Of a stretch of DNA of 58,915 nucleotides, positions 8,017-17,258 are shown one piece after another. The notes under the pieces were generated by a model that had not been told where the DNA came from, did not search any database, and saw nothing but the letters and a program-made list of their open reading frames with translations. The stretch covers positions 24,001-82,915 of the forward strand of contig DAOVER010000010.1 of NCBI GenBank assembly GCA_030668875.1, in the 5' to 3' direction. This stretch comes from Candidatus Heimdallarchaeota archaeon. GTDB lineage: Archaea > Asgardarchaeota > Heimdallarchaeia > Heimdallarchaeales > Heimdallarchaeaceae. Numbering within the stretch: position 1 is the first letter of the stretch; every line of letters starts with the position of its first letter. The position numbers and the translations under genes were made by a program.

Positions 8017-9105
8017 ATGAAGATTCTTAAGAAAGATTACAAGCATGGATTCATTGAGCTTATCCCCGAAAATGTAGGTGATCTTTATGCAATCTACCGC
8101 GTTCTTAAGCCTGGTGACAAGGTGAAAGCAACTACTTCTAGAAGAATAAGAAGAAAAGATGAGGATTCTAGACCTGATTCTGGTGAACGTATAAAAATGA
8201 TTCTTGAGATAGATGTGGAAGAATTTGCTTTTCACGGTTTTGGTGACAATCTGAGAGTTAAAGGAAAAGTAACCGGTGGACCTGAAGATCTAATTTCCTT
8301 GGGAACTTATCATACTATTTCCTTGTCACCCTTGGACAAAGTGCAAATCATCAAATCAGAATGGAAAGCTATGGAAAAAAAGGTATTAGATGAGGTAGAG
8401 AAATCTTCAATGTTAGCTCAAATTTTGGTAATCACAATTGAAGATAGTAGTGCTTGTATTGCATTAGTAACACAGTTTTCAATAAAAATCATTTCTGAGT
8501 TTAGTCCATCAGTAACAAGAAAATTTAGTGACGTTAAACAACACACAAGTGAGATGGGACTATTCTTTAATGAAGTTCTTCAAATATTACAAGATACTGA
8601 TCTCCAATACACACCAAAGACAGTGATTTTAGCTGGACCTGGTTTTACACCTGAGAATTTCTTAACATTTCTAAAAAACCGAGACCCAAAGCTTGCAGCA
8701 AAAACAAACCTTGTTCATTCCAGCACAGGTGGAAGAGTTGGATTAAAAGAAGTATTATCACAAAAACTTCCTGAGAAAATAGCAAAAGAACAAAGAGTAG
8801 CGTATGAGATGAGGCTATTGGATGAGGTGTTCAAACGTATCGGTAAAGAAACAGGTGATGTAACATACGGTTTGGAAAAAGTGAAAAGCGCTTTAATGAT
8901 GGGAGCAGTTGAAACTCTTTTGATCAGTGATGACCAATTAGGTATCGAGGATCTTGAGAAGAGAAACGAAATCGATAGTTTGGTCGATACTAACTCTGAA
9001 ATGAGAGGAAAAACAGTGTTGATGTCTGTGTATCATGATTCAGGAGAACAACTTTCAAAACTTGGAGGAATTGCTGCACTTCTTCGTTTTTCAATACATG
9101 ATTAA
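8017..9105 (+). CDS. pelA: Ribosome rescue factor pelota (aPelota/Dom34)
   Basis: This 362-residue protein recognises stalled ribosomes and, with ABCE1, splits them. The N-terminal Sm-like domain (ELIPENVGDLYAIYRVLKPGDKVKATTSRRIRR) and the central segment with VILAGPGFTPENFL and HSSTGGRVGLKEVL are the typical pelota signatures. The C-terminal eRF1-like domain has YGLEKVKSALMMGAVETLLISDDQL. Length is typical. It overlaps the end of the convergent radical SAM gene by 4 bases. Confidence 0.96.
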   Translation: MKILKKDYKHGFIELIPENVGDLYAIYRVLKPGDKVKATTSRRIRRKDEDSRPDSGERIKMILEIDVEEFAFHGFGDNLRVKGKVTGGPEDLISLGTYHTISLSPLDKVQIIKSEWKAMEKKVLDEVEKSSMLAQILVITIEDSSACIALVTQFSIKIISEFSPSVTRKFSDVKQHTSEMGLFFNEVLQILQDTDLQYTPKTVILAGPGFTPENFLTFLKNRDPKLAAKTNLVHSSTGGRVGLKEVLSQKLPEKIAKEQRVAYEMRLLDEVFKRIGKETGDVTYGLEKVKSALMMGAVETLLISDDQLGIEDLEKRNEIDSLVDTNSEMRGKTVLMSVYHDSGEQLSKLGGIAALLRFSIHD

Positions 9106-10211
9106 TTATTTTCTCCCTCAAAAATAGGATCCAAATATGTTATAATACCATTTTCATGAGGATATTGGTGAATTATGTAAATAGCAGATATTTCATTATG
9201 AAATCTTTTTGCTAAACTAGAACCATATTTTTTCGTTAGTAACCAATTTGTTAATATCATTTTATTTTTCTCATCTATATTAACTAATTTCTCAGGAATT
9301 TCAAAATCAGTAATCATTGCATCTTTAACGTTGAGCAAGGATTTTGCTTCTTTAACAATTATCTGAGCTCTTACGATTAAGCCATCGTCTGTGATTTCAT
9401 CAGAAAGGAGAGCAAAACGTTTAGCCCTTCGTCGCAGTCGATTACGTAACTGAATATTATCCTTATAGCTGGAAGAACAATAGTGTAAGGTTACACGTTT
9501 TCTTCGATTATTTTTCAAAACCCTTATTGCTAATTCTTCACTTCCTTTAACTGCAGCACTGAGACTTGTTTTAGCATGATAACCCAGCTTGCTTAGTTTT
9601 TGCAAGTTCTCTTCTGTTATCTCTAACTCGTTGAGATTAACAAAATCGAGATTTATTATTTCAGCAAATTCAATTATACCTTGTATTTCTTCTTGTTTAT
9701 CAGGTATAACCGGAATTTCGAACCCAACATTCCATGAAAGTGATTTAGCATCTGAAATAGATCTCTTCATCTTTTCAGTCAGTAATAGACGAGGAGGATG
9801 AAAACGGATTTCATCCAACCCTGCCGAGTGTAATGCTTTCAAATCATCGTAAGACAGAGAATAAGAAGTATAAAGATGACAATGAAATTCTTGACCGAAT
9901 CCTTCTTTGAACTTTGATAAATATTCTATTGTTCTATTCAGATGTGTCGAAGGATCACCTCCAGTGATTCCTGCACCTAACGCAGAAATCATCACAGCTT
10001 CATCGTAAGCTTCAGAAAATGAATGTATTTGTTTTTCATTTGCAAAAATCACATCATTTTTCTTTTCCTTTGTCAAGGGGCAGTAGAAACAATTAGAGTC
10101 ACATTCACCTGTGATGAAAAGAACCAATTTAGATCCAAGTGAACAATACTGGCAACCTTTAGGTATAGTTCCCTTAACTCTATTACTGTACCATTTAGTG
10201 ATTCTTTTCAT
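9102..10211 (-). CDS. Radical SAM protein, function unknown
   Basis: This 369-residue protein carries the radical SAM [4Fe-4S] motif CDSNCFYC (CxxxCxxC) near residues 37-44, after an additional pair CQYC near residue 20. SAM-binding features follow: GAGITGGDP and the FHCHLYTSYSL strand. The C-terminal part has HYCSSSYKD and many basic residues (RRKRVTLHYC, RLRRRAKRF). This layout recalls an archaeal group related to pyruvate-formate-lyase activating enzymes. I cannot name the substrate. Its 3' end overlaps pelota by 4 bases tail to tail. Confidence 0.82.
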   Translation of the reverse strand: MKRITKWYSNRVKGTIPKGCQYCSLGSKLVLFITGECDSNCFYCPLTKEKKNDVIFANEKQIHSFSEAYDEAVMISALGAGITGGDPSTHLNRTIEYLSKFKEGFGQEFHCHLYTSYSLSYDDLKALHSAGLDEIRFHPPRLLLTEKMKRSISDAKSLSWNVGFEIPVIPDKQEEIQGIIEFAEIINLDFVNLNELEITEENLQKLSKLGYHAKTSLSAAVKGSEELAIRVLKNNRRKRVTLHYCSSSYKDNIQLRNRLRRRAKRFALLSDEITDDGLIVRAQIIVKEAKSLLNVKDAMITDFEIPEKLVNIDEKNKMILTNWLLTKKYGSSLAKRFHNEISAIYIIHQYPHENGIITYLDPIFEGENN

Positions 10212-10333
10212 CTGATGAAGAGGGTTATCCTGACATTAAAAAGAATCAGTTTGAACAGAGAATTTTTGTGTTGAAGGTTATAACAGAGATAGAAATAAGT
10301 AAAAGCAAGTTTGTTTAGACTTTGCCATACTAG

Positions 10334-11545
10334 TTGGAATGGACACAAATGTTGACTGCTCTCCAAATCATAATTATTGTAATATTAGCATTGATGACGC
10401 TTACAACCATTGGAAGTTTTTTTAAATTGGAGAGATTTGGAATTAACTTCTATCCTTTTGGAGTGATGTTCAGAACAGAATTATTTAACAAAATCCTTTC
10501 CAAGCTTGGAGAGAAATTGAAGAAATTTTGGCAAATTCTCTATAGAATTGGGCAAGTACTAACAGGATTAATTACATTTGCTCTTGTAGTATATTTTTTG
10601 GTGAACCCATTTCTAATATTGTTTAATGCCCATGGAGCACTAGGAATGCAATTACTTATCCCGGGTATTACAGTTGATTTTCAAACATCTTTATTGTTTA
10701 TACTACCAATCATTTTAGTCATCATACCACATGAGTTAGGTCATGCGGTTATGGCTAAGAGAGAGGGAATTGAACTAAAATCGTCGGGAATTTTTCTGTT
10801 TTTTATCTTATTCGGTGCCTTTGTGGAACTCGTAAACGAAAGCCTAGCCAAAGCAACCAAGAAAAGTCGAATTAAAGTTCTACTAAATGGTTCAGCACTA
10901 AATGCAATAATGTCCGTTCTCTTTGTGGGACTTTATCTCTTAACTCCTGCAATCATTTCAGCTGGTTATTATGAAGCAAACGGAGTTATTGTAACAAAAG
11001 TATATGAAGAATTTCCTGCAGATATCTCTAATTTAGTCACTGGGGATGTAATTCAAGAAATGGGTATTTTCAATGAAAGCACAAACAAAATCGAATATAT
11101 GAAAATCAGGGACAATCAAGATTACAATGTTTTTGTACACCAAAACGTTAATGCGACCTTGTTATATCTCTCATTACTAGATGGGCGTAACGTTTCCTTA
11201 GTTCCAACCCAAATAGATCCATCTTCTCAAACTGTGAACAGTGAAAAAATATATTTGGGAATCACAATATATAATTACCTTCCTCCTAAAGCAAATTGGC
11301 TTTCCCTCTGGTTTCCATATTATTGGAGTCTCGAAGTAATCTATTGTCTGAATTTGAGCATAATGGCAGTATTCATGAACATGTTACCCTTAGTAATAAC
11401 AGATGGAGATAAGATTCTACAAGAGTATTTGAATGTGAAGGGAGATGAAGCGAATCCACAACATAAGAAAATACTAAATACTCTGAGAATATTTTTCATT
11501 TGTATAATCGTGCTTAATTTAGTTTTATCAATGGTAAAGTTCTAG
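10334..11545 (+). CDS. Site-2 protease-like membrane metallopeptidase (M50)
   Basis: This 403-residue multi-pass membrane protein has the zinc-binding HExxH motif HELGH at residues 133-137 within a hydrophobic helix. The third zinc-ligand motif is NMLPLVITDGDKIL near the C-terminus (Asn-x2-Pro...Asp-Gly). A soluble region between residues about 215 and 320 is in the place where PDZ or other insert domains sit. Such enzymes cut within membranes to release anchored regulators or clean up signal peptides. The start is TTG 10334; an in-frame ATG at 10349 is possible. The next gene begins 10 bases downstream. Confidence 0.88.
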   Translation: MEWTQMLTALQIIIIVILALMTLTTIGSFFKLERFGINFYPFGVMFRTELFNKILSKLGEKLKKFWQILYRIGQVLTGLITFALVVYFLVNPFLILFNAHGALGMQLLIPGITVDFQTSLLFILPIILVIIPHELGHAVMAKREGIELKSSGIFLFFILFGAFVELVNESLAKATKKSRIKVLLNGSALNAIMSVLFVGLYLLTPAIISAGYYEANGVIVTKVYEEFPADISNLVTGDVIQEMGIFNESTNKIEYMKIRDNQDYNVFVHQNVNATLLYLSLLDGRNVSLVPTQIDPSSQTVNSEKIYLGITIYNYLPPKANWLSLWFPYYWSLEVIYCLNLSIMAVFMNMLPLVITDGDKILQEYLNVKGDEANPQHKKILNTLRIFFICIIVLNLVLSMVKF

Positions 11546-11555
11546 TGGTGACAAA

Positions 11556-12488
11556 ATGAAGTGTTCTTTCTGTGATAATCAATCCTTATATGTTCGTCCA
11601 TATGATAAATTATCCTTATGTCATAAACATTTCAATGAACAGATGCAAAAGAGAGTACGCAAGACCATAACCAGATATAAAATGTTACGTCGCGGTGACA
11701 GAATTGCCATAGGACTTTCAGGAGGCAAAGATAGTACTGCTTTATTAGACATCTTACACAAAATCGAGAAAGACTTTCAGGAGAGCGAATTAGTTGCAAT
11801 TACTATTGATGAAGGGATCAAAAATTATAGAGAAGAAGGATTACATTATGCGAAATTACATGCTGACCGACTTGGGGTAGAACATGTAGTCTACTCTTTC
11901 GAAAAGGATTTCGGATATGATTTAGATGAGATAATAGAAAAACTAGGTTCTCGTGGAAAAAAGAGAGAACTCGGAGCTTGTTCTTATTGTGGTATTCTTA
12001 GACGTAACGTGTTAAATAAGGCAGCATTAGAAGTCAATGCGGATGTTTTAATCACTGCTCATAATCTTGAAGATGAAGCTGAAACCATACTTCTCAATAT
12101 CATTAGGGGGGACATAACAAGATTAGCTAGATTAAATCCAACTCCAAGAAAAATACATGAAACTCTTATTCCAAGAGCAAAACCATTTCGAGCTACACCA
12201 CAAGCAGAAATTGTCATGTATTGTATCATTAATGAGCTTGAATATCAAGAAATTCAGTGTCCTTATGCTGTTGAAGCTTACCGAGGGGAAGTAAGAGAAT
12301 TCATATTCAAAACACAGGAAAAACAGCCAATGCTCTGTTACAATATTGTTCGTGGACAGGATAAATTACTGGTATCTATGAAAGAAACTAAAACTAGTAA
12401 GAAAATGAAAAATTGTGAAGAGTGCGGAAACGCAACCACTGGAAACCTATGTAAAACTTGTTGGTTAAAACAATTACTTGAAGTTTAA
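11556..12488 (+). CDS. tRNA thiolation PP-loop ATPase (TtuA/Ctu1/NcsA family)
   Basis: This 310-residue enzyme adenylates a tRNA uridine before sulfur is inserted. The PP-loop SGGKDST is at residues 55-61. An N-terminal zinc site uses C3, C6, C22 and H25. A middle CSYCG supplies two cysteines of the catalytic Fe-S or persulfide centre, and PYA, in the family position, follows ECQ/QC. The C-terminal zinc knuckle is CEECGNATTGNLCKTC. This two-knuckle architecture separates the TtuA/Ctu1 group from TtcA. Whether it modifies position 54 or wobble 34 is not visible. It probably forms an operon with the upstream protease gene. Confidence 0.92.
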   Translation: MKCSFCDNQSLYVRPYDKLSLCHKHFNEQMQKRVRKTITRYKMLRRGDRIAIGLSGGKDSTALLDILHKIEKDFQESELVAITIDEGIKNYREEGLHYAKLHADRLGVEHVVYSFEKDFGYDLDEIIEKLGSRGKKRELGACSYCGILRRNVLNKAALEVNADVLITAHNLEDEAETILLNIIRGDITRLARLNPTPRKIHETLIPRAKPFRATPQAEIVMYCIINELEYQEIQCPYAVEAYRGEVREFIFKTQEKQPMLCYNIVRGQDKLLVSMKETKTSKKMKNCEECGNATTGNLCKTCWLKQLLEV

Positions 12489-12580
12489 AATCTATTTTAC
12501 TTTTTAATCACAATCGTTTTTAATAAGAATAAAAAAGTTGCTTAAACCTTTATCCATACAAGAATAGGGGATGATTAAAG

Positions 12581-13165
12581 ATGAGTGAAACAATAAAAAA
12601 TCTAGCAAAAGCATTTATTGGAGAAAGCCAAGCAAGAAATCGCTATACAATGTATGCAAAAGTAGCTAAAAAAGAAGGATATGAACAAATAGCAGATATT
12701 TTTCTAGTTACAGCAGACAATGAAAGAGAACATGCAAAATGGAACTTCCAAATGTTGAAACAAGTCAAAAAGAAACTCAAGTATAAGGAGGAAGCCATAC
12801 ATGTTGAAGCTGAAGCACCTCTAGTTATGGACGATACAATAGCAAATTTGAAAGCTGCTATAGCTGGAGAGAATTATGAGTATACTATCATGTATCCCGA
12901 ATTTGCTGATATAGCAGAAAAAGAAGGATTTCCTAAAGTTGCAGATAGACTTAGAGCAATAGGAAGAGCTGAAGTTCATCATGAAGAACGCTATAAAAAA
13001 CTGGTAGAGCAAGTAGAAGGCAAGACAGTTTTCAAGAAAGAAGAGAAAGTTAAATGGGTATGTCGTAAATGTGGTTATGTTCATGAAGGAGAAGAACCCC
13101 CACACACATGTCCCTGCTGCTCTCACCCACATAACTATTTCGAGATTCTATGTGAAGAATATTAG
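12581..13165 (+). CDS. rbr: Rubrerythrin
   Basis: This 194-residue non-haem iron peroxidase reduces hydrogen peroxide in anaerobes and microaerobes. The di-iron site is supplied by the GESQARNRY and NEREHAKW helices and by the second pair [15 protein letters not shown] and [10 protein letters not shown]-terminal rubredoxin-like domain ([21 protein letters not shown]) passes electrons to it. Length is typical. A GGGGATGAT Shine-Dalgarno-like stretch precedes the ATG. A T-rich tail at about 13176-13192 probably ends transcription. Confidence 0.96.
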   Translation: MSETIKNLAKAFIGESQARNRYTMYAKVAKKEGYEQIADIFLVTADNEREHAKWNFQMLKQVKKKLKYKEEAIHVEAEAPLVMDDTIANLKAAIAGENYEYTIMYPEFADIAEKEGFPKVADRLRAIGRAEVHHEERYKKLVEQVEGKTVFKKEEKVKWVCRKCGYVHEGEEPPHTCPCCSHPHNYFEILCEEY

Positions 13166-13311
13166 ATATTAGATCTCTTTTTTCTTTTTTTTCTGCATTA
13201 AAAATTTATTTGTAGATTTTTCTTGAAAAAATCAAGAGTTAATTTATTGTCTCTTAATCTCAACTCCGGATTGTATAATCATAAGCCTAATTTATTCGAA
13301 AAACTTATTAA

Positions 13312-13330
13312 TACCTTTTAACAAAAGGTA
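13312..13330. promoter_or_regulatory. Perfect palindrome, probable PadR operator
   Basis: TACCTTTT and AAAAGGTA form a perfect 8-bp inverted repeat around AAC, ending 13 bases before the GTG start of the membrane-protein gene. It lies just downstream of a TATA-like AACTTATTAAT, where a bound repressor would block the promoter or start site. The operon's second gene encodes a PadR regulator, so autoregulation is the simplest reading. Confidence 0.6.
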
Positions 13331-13343
13331 TGACAAAGGTATT

Positions 13344-15116
13344 GTGTGGATTAAAATGGGTTTGAGATTCTCCTCTAGGAAAAAAGACGATTCAGAACAG
13401 ATTAAAAACAAGTATTTGCGCAAATTATCCATTGAAATGGTAAAAAGATGTGTTCCTGATTCTCAAATAAAAAAATCAATTAATGAAACGGAAATAAGCT
13501 TAAGTTCATATATAGAAGAATGTGAAATAACCTCATTTACTGAGCTAGAGAGTAAATTTGGTTCTCCAAAAGAATTCTGTGATTCCAACCTAGAAATCAA
13601 ATCCAACCTACTAGCATTTAAACAAATCATTCAGTTACTACTACTGTCTTGTAGCTATGTTTTAGTTCTTTTCTTTGGATTGGCTACTTTCTTTTTATTT
13701 CAGAGAACAGGTATCAATTGGCAAAATTCATCAGCTCTTTTTGGTGTTTTCCTTGCAAATAGCGGGTATGGGTTTATAGGGACTCTTTTCTGTTTGAATG
13801 TTTTTACATGGATAGTACAGCAATATGTTAAGGAGAGATTTTCCCCCTATGATGCAAGAGCAATTTTTAACAATCTGACACTGGTAATGTATTGGTTTCT
13901 TGTCGGTATTTGGATAAAAATAACTATTACACCCTACATTCAATTTTCCAAAGTCTTCTCGGACATGTGGCCTGAACATATGGGGGGACTAGTTATTGAG
14001 GGAATTTTAAGACAGATACTTCTTGGAACATATTTAATCATAATTGCAATTCTTTATACAGTGAAATATGTGAATCACTATAAACATAAACTAAAAGAGG
14101 AAACAAACGAATATCTTATTGATAACCTGGGAGGAGTAATTACTCTATTCATATTAACAAGTTTTATTACACCAAATCAAGGGATTGGTCTTTTAATCAT
14201 TGGATTGGGAATAATGGCCATCATTGTGTCAAAAGCATCACCAAAAGTAATGATAGCAGGGATACTAGCGTTGATTTTCCAATTAGCAATAATGGTTGAA
14301 GATTTTACCGCATTTAATAATTTCAAAGGAAGAGAAACTCTAGATAGACTGAGTATGGTTTTTGGCATACAAGCAACTCACAAATATGGTGATTGGATAT
14401 TTTTATTGTTTTTTATTGATTTTGCACTCATTTTAATATGGACATCTCTTTATTATAGAAAACGCAAAAAAACTGAAAGGAAGCTTCTCCCTCAATTTAC
14501 TTATCCAAAAGGGACTAAACAATGGTTCTCGATATTTTTGGTTCTGATAACCGCTTTTGCGGTACTAGGTTCTCAACCACATTTCACTAGTCTTTCTAAA
14601 GTATCTGATTCTTACACCCTCTATGATCATCCTGCCTTTGATTATTATTACCAAGAACGTACAGAGTATGGTATCCCCGCCAAAGGAAGGGTGTATATTT
14701 CATTTTATACAAACATTGAATACAGGGTAACCGATGATATATATGCCTTAGAGGGAGAGTGGAGAGTCACTTGGAGATCCCTAGATGAACACAGTGAAAG
14801 TATTATCGAGGGGAGTTTTGAACCCTCAGCAGACCCTGTATACTCAACAGACCAAGGATATTACATCTCTGTTCGATATATTATCGCTGAAGTATCTGGA
14901 CCAAGCGTAATAACTTTCTATTATAGTAGTCATACAGAGGGATATGAAACAGAAGTATTACCAGCTCTTCATATTCAATGGTCGCCTTTAGTTCCTTGGT
15001 TTTCATCAGCTATTGAAATTTGTACATTTATTACATTGGTACTATTAACATTTCTGGATTGGAATAATAAAAAAAATTTAACCAAAACGGAGAAGAAGAA
15101 AGAAGGAGATAATTAG
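13344..15116 (+). CDS. PadR-linked multi-pass membrane protein with HAAS-like N-terminus
   Basis: This 590-residue protein begins with a soluble helical region (about residues 1-85) of the kind found in HAAS (HTH-associated alpha-helical signalling) domains: KYLRKLSIEMVKRCVP...ISLSSYIEECE. About eight membrane helices follow to roughly residue 410. An extracytoplasmic beta-rich domain (about residues 420-560, YRVTDDIYALEGEWRVTWRS) and a final membrane helix with a lysine-rich tail complete it. HAAS proteins typically partner PadR repressors, and here padR starts one base after the stop. A sensor function for membrane stress or a ligand is inference. The start is GTG 13344, or ATG 13356. Confidence 0.7.
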   Translation: MWIKMGLRFSSRKKDDSEQIKNKYLRKLSIEMVKRCVPDSQIKKSINETEISLSSYIEECEITSFTELESKFGSPKEFCDSNLEIKSNLLAFKQIIQLLLLSCSYVLVLFFGLATFFLFQRTGINWQNSSALFGVFLANSGYGFIGTLFCLNVFTWIVQQYVKERFSPYDARAIFNNLTLVMYWFLVGIWIKITITPYIQFSKVFSDMWPEHMGGLVIEGILRQILLGTYLIIIAILYTVKYVNHYKHKLKEETNEYLIDNLGGVITLFILTSFITPNQGIGLLIIGLGIMAIIVSKASPKVMIAGILALIFQLAIMVEDFTAFNNFKGRETLDRLSMVFGIQATHKYGDWIFLLFFIDFALILIWTSLYYRKRKKTERKLLPQFTYPKGTKQWFSIFLVLITAFAVLGSQPHFTSLSKVSDSYTLYDHPAFDYYYQERTEYGIPAKGRVYISFYTNIEYRVTDDIYALEGEWRVTWRSLDEHSESIIEGSFEPSADPVYSTDQGYYISVRYIIAEVSGPSVITFYYSSHTEGYETEVLPALHIQWSPLVPWFSSAIEICTFITLVLLTFLDWNNKKNLTKTEKKKEGDN

Positions 15117-15482
15117 ATGCCATCTAAAGAAAATAACGATACGAAGTTAAAAAAGTGGAGAACACAGCTTTCCAGAGGAGTACTTGAATTTATTGTGCTT
15201 CTATTACTTAGGAAAGAAAGGCACGGATGGGAAATTCTACAACTGGCTAGGTCACTCTTACCTCCATCGGATTCTCAGCTAGGTGATGGCACAATCTATA
15301 ATATCCTAACAAGGCTCAAAGAAGAAAGTATGGTGACGACTAGGAATGAGGTTTGTGAAGGGAGAATGAGAAGATATTACAAACTTAGCCAAAAGGGCTT
15401 GGAACAAATAGATCTAATGGTCACAGATTGGGAAAATTTACTTGCATCAATTAACGAAGCCAGGGAGTTTTCAATAGAATGA
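15117..15482 (+). CDS. PadR family transcriptional regulator
   Basis: This 121-residue winged-helix regulator shows the PadR core: LSRGVLEFIVLLLLRKERHGWEILQLA, a wing with DGTIYNILTRLKEESMVTTR, and GRMRRYYKLSQKGLEQIDLM. It starts directly after the stop of the membrane-protein gene (TAG then ATG), so the two are translationally coupled. It probably binds the palindrome at 13312-13330. Confidence 0.93.
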   Translation: MPSKENNDTKLKKWRTQLSRGVLEFIVLLLLRKERHGWEILQLARSLLPPSDSQLGDGTIYNILTRLKEESMVTTRNEVCEGRMRRYYKLSQKGLEQIDLMVTDWENLLASINEAREFSIE

Positions 15483-15618
15483 TAATTTTAGTTCTGAAAA
15501 AGATTTTGCATAAAATGTTTGACTAAATAATTCTTTTCATTTTTTTTCTTTTTTATTGATTATTTTCTATTGACAATAACTGTTCAGTAATCGATAGGTT
15601 TGAGAAAAATAATAGACA

Positions 15619-15950
15619 ACTGAGCCAATCATAGCGACCTGAAGTTTGACATAGCGCAGGAAGCCGTTTCCTATCCTTAGGCTCCACACCGATTGCCATA
15701 AGCACCACATATCGGTCTTAGAGCTGCTCACTTCCGTGCCTGACTCATTTTGACCTTATCCTTTCTAACGATTTCCTCCGAAATCGCCTCTGAAATATGC
15801 AATCCCATGGGTCGATGCTTCGACGCTTTCCAGATAGAGCGTATCAACCCTTGCTAAGCCTCAGCAACAGCATTCATCCCAGCATATAGAGCATTTCTGG
15901 ATTGTAAGGGCGCCCTAAACCCCCGATTAGTCGTTGCTATCGGCTCAGCC
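15619..15950 (-). ncRNA. ffs: Signal recognition particle 7S RNA
   Basis: On the minus strand this about 330-nt RNA folds as archaeal SRP RNA. Helix 1 closes the molecule: CTGAGCC near the 5' end pairs with GGCTCAG at the 3' end. The 5' domain has the archaeal CGGGGGTTTAGGGCGCCC...TTACAATCCAGAAATGC pattern. Helix 6 ends in a GGAG tetraloop (GATTTC-GGAG-GAAATC), the SRP19 site. Helix 8 carries GTCAGGCAC-GGAA-GTGAGCAGC, the SRP54 site with its GGAA tetraloop and symmetric and asymmetric loops. It is the most GC-rich stretch in its neighbourhood. The ends are estimated from helix 1. A TTTAAA box at 15981-15986 fits a start near 15957. Confidence 0.93.
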
Positions 15951-16004
15951 TCTAGTAATAGCAAAAGGATGTGGAACTAATTTAAACATTACTATTTCCG
16001 GTTA
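15925..16004. repeat. Direct repeat copy 1: SRP RNA 5' end plus promoter
   Basis: This 80-base segment covers the first nucleotides of the SRP RNA (minus strand) and its TTTAAA promoter region. It recurs at 16057-16137 with about five differences. This copy is continuous with the functional RNA. Confidence 0.85.
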
Positions 16005-16056
16005 TTCAGAAACAAACATTATGCAACAAATATATAAGAACTCCTCCAAGACCTCT

Positions 16057-16137
16057 GGTTAGTCGGTTGTTATCGGCTCAGCCTCTAGTAATAGCAAAAG
16101 GATGTGGAACTAATTCAAACATTACTATTTCTGGTTA
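16057..16137. repeat. Direct repeat copy 2: displaced SRP promoter and truncated 5' end
   Basis: This 81-base segment is nearly identical to 15925-16004 (about 94 percent by eye). It holds the same promoter and the helix-1 strand CTGAGCCGATA on the minus strand, but is followed by unrelated sequence instead of the SRP body. One change hits the TATA region (TTTAAA to TTCAAA), which should weaken it. It is probably a relic of a tandem duplication of the SRP locus. Confidence 0.8.
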
Positions 16138-16198
16138 GTTTTACAACAAATTAATAACCGGCTCAGTAATATTCTTCTTATTAACAATCCTAGAAAAA

Positions 16199-17089
16199 GT
16201 GAAAAAAATGATTGATGATTTTGTAGATGTAGATGGAATAAATATTCACTATCGCGAATATCCTTACGACGGAGAAACAATTGTTTTCCTCCATTTCGGT
16301 TTTTCATCTTTAGCAATGTGGAATGGCGTCATTCCTTTTTTTGAAGGAAAGTATAGGTTAATACTTCCAGATTATCGAGGTCATGGCTTATCTGATAAAC
16401 CTAAGAGTAGTTATCATATTGATAAAATGGCTGATGACATTATAGTATTGATGGAAAAACTCAATGTAGAAAAAGCCCATTTTGTTGGAAGTTCTCTTGG
16501 AGCAGAATTATCGGTAAGCATTGCTGCTAGATATCCTCAGAAGGTTCTCTCATTAGTCATAGAGGGGAGCGCAATGAATAATGCTTATGGTCCTTATGGG
16601 TTGAGTGATCCATCCGAGGAAGAAAAAGAGAAAGAACAAGAAGAAATGATGAAACGCATTCGAGCATCAGAAGTGTATTATGATTCTCCTGAAGAAATGA
16701 TGAAGATTCTTAGAGAAAATTATGAACCGAAAGGGTTCTGGAATGAACAAATAAGAATAATGGCAGAGTATGAGACATATGAGACTCCGGAAGGAAAATA
16801 TTCAGGAACAGTTCCTTTATGGGTAAGTGAAAGTTATCTAAAACAGTATACTAGTTTTAGGTTTGAAGAATATTATAAGTACATAAAAGTATCAGTTCTT
16901 TTCATGCCTGGAGATAAGGAGTGGGAGAATGAACGGCTTCAAAATGCATTAAACCATTTCCGTAGTTATTTAACTGACAGTAAAATAGTTCATGTTAAAG
17001 GAGGCATGCATGCTTATGTTTGGCTATTCTTTCCTGAGGAATGTAGCAAACATGTGTTACAATTCCTAGAAGAAAATATAGAGAACTAA
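16199..17089 (+). CDS. Alpha/beta hydrolase
   Basis: This 296-residue enzyme has the alpha/beta-hydrolase fold. The oxyanion strand is TIVFLHFGFSSLAMW, followed by LPDYRGHGLSDKP. The nucleophile elbow is VGSSLGAELS (GxSxG). The acid lies in the region of MPGDKEWE and the catalytic His in GGMHAYVWLF. A charged cap segment (EEEKEKEQEEMMKRI) lies between. The substrate is not predictable. The start is GTG 16199 with an in-frame ATG at 16208. Confidence 0.88.
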   Translation: MKKMIDDFVDVDGINIHYREYPYDGETIVFLHFGFSSLAMWNGVIPFFEGKYRLILPDYRGHGLSDKPKSSYHIDKMADDIIVLMEKLNVEKAHFVGSSLGAELSVSIAARYPQKVLSLVIEGSAMNNAYGPYGLSDPSEEEKEKEQEEMMKRIRASEVYYDSPEEMMKILRENYEPKGFWNEQIRIMAEYETYETPEGKYSGTVPLWVSESYLKQYTSFRFEEYYKYIKVSVLFMPGDKEWENERLQNALNHFRSYLTDSKIVHVKGGMHAYVWLFFPEECSKHVLQFLEENIEN

Positions 17090-17258
17090 TTATCATCATT
17101 CCAAGATACTACAACATCATAAGTAGAGTTTATTCAAACAATTAGAAAATTGGAAAAAACTCTTTGCAATACTGAAAAGAATCTAATAATAAAAAATAGA
17201 AATAACTTTACAATTTGGGTTGTAAAGTCTTCTGCAATATCAACTCTAAACTGACAAT

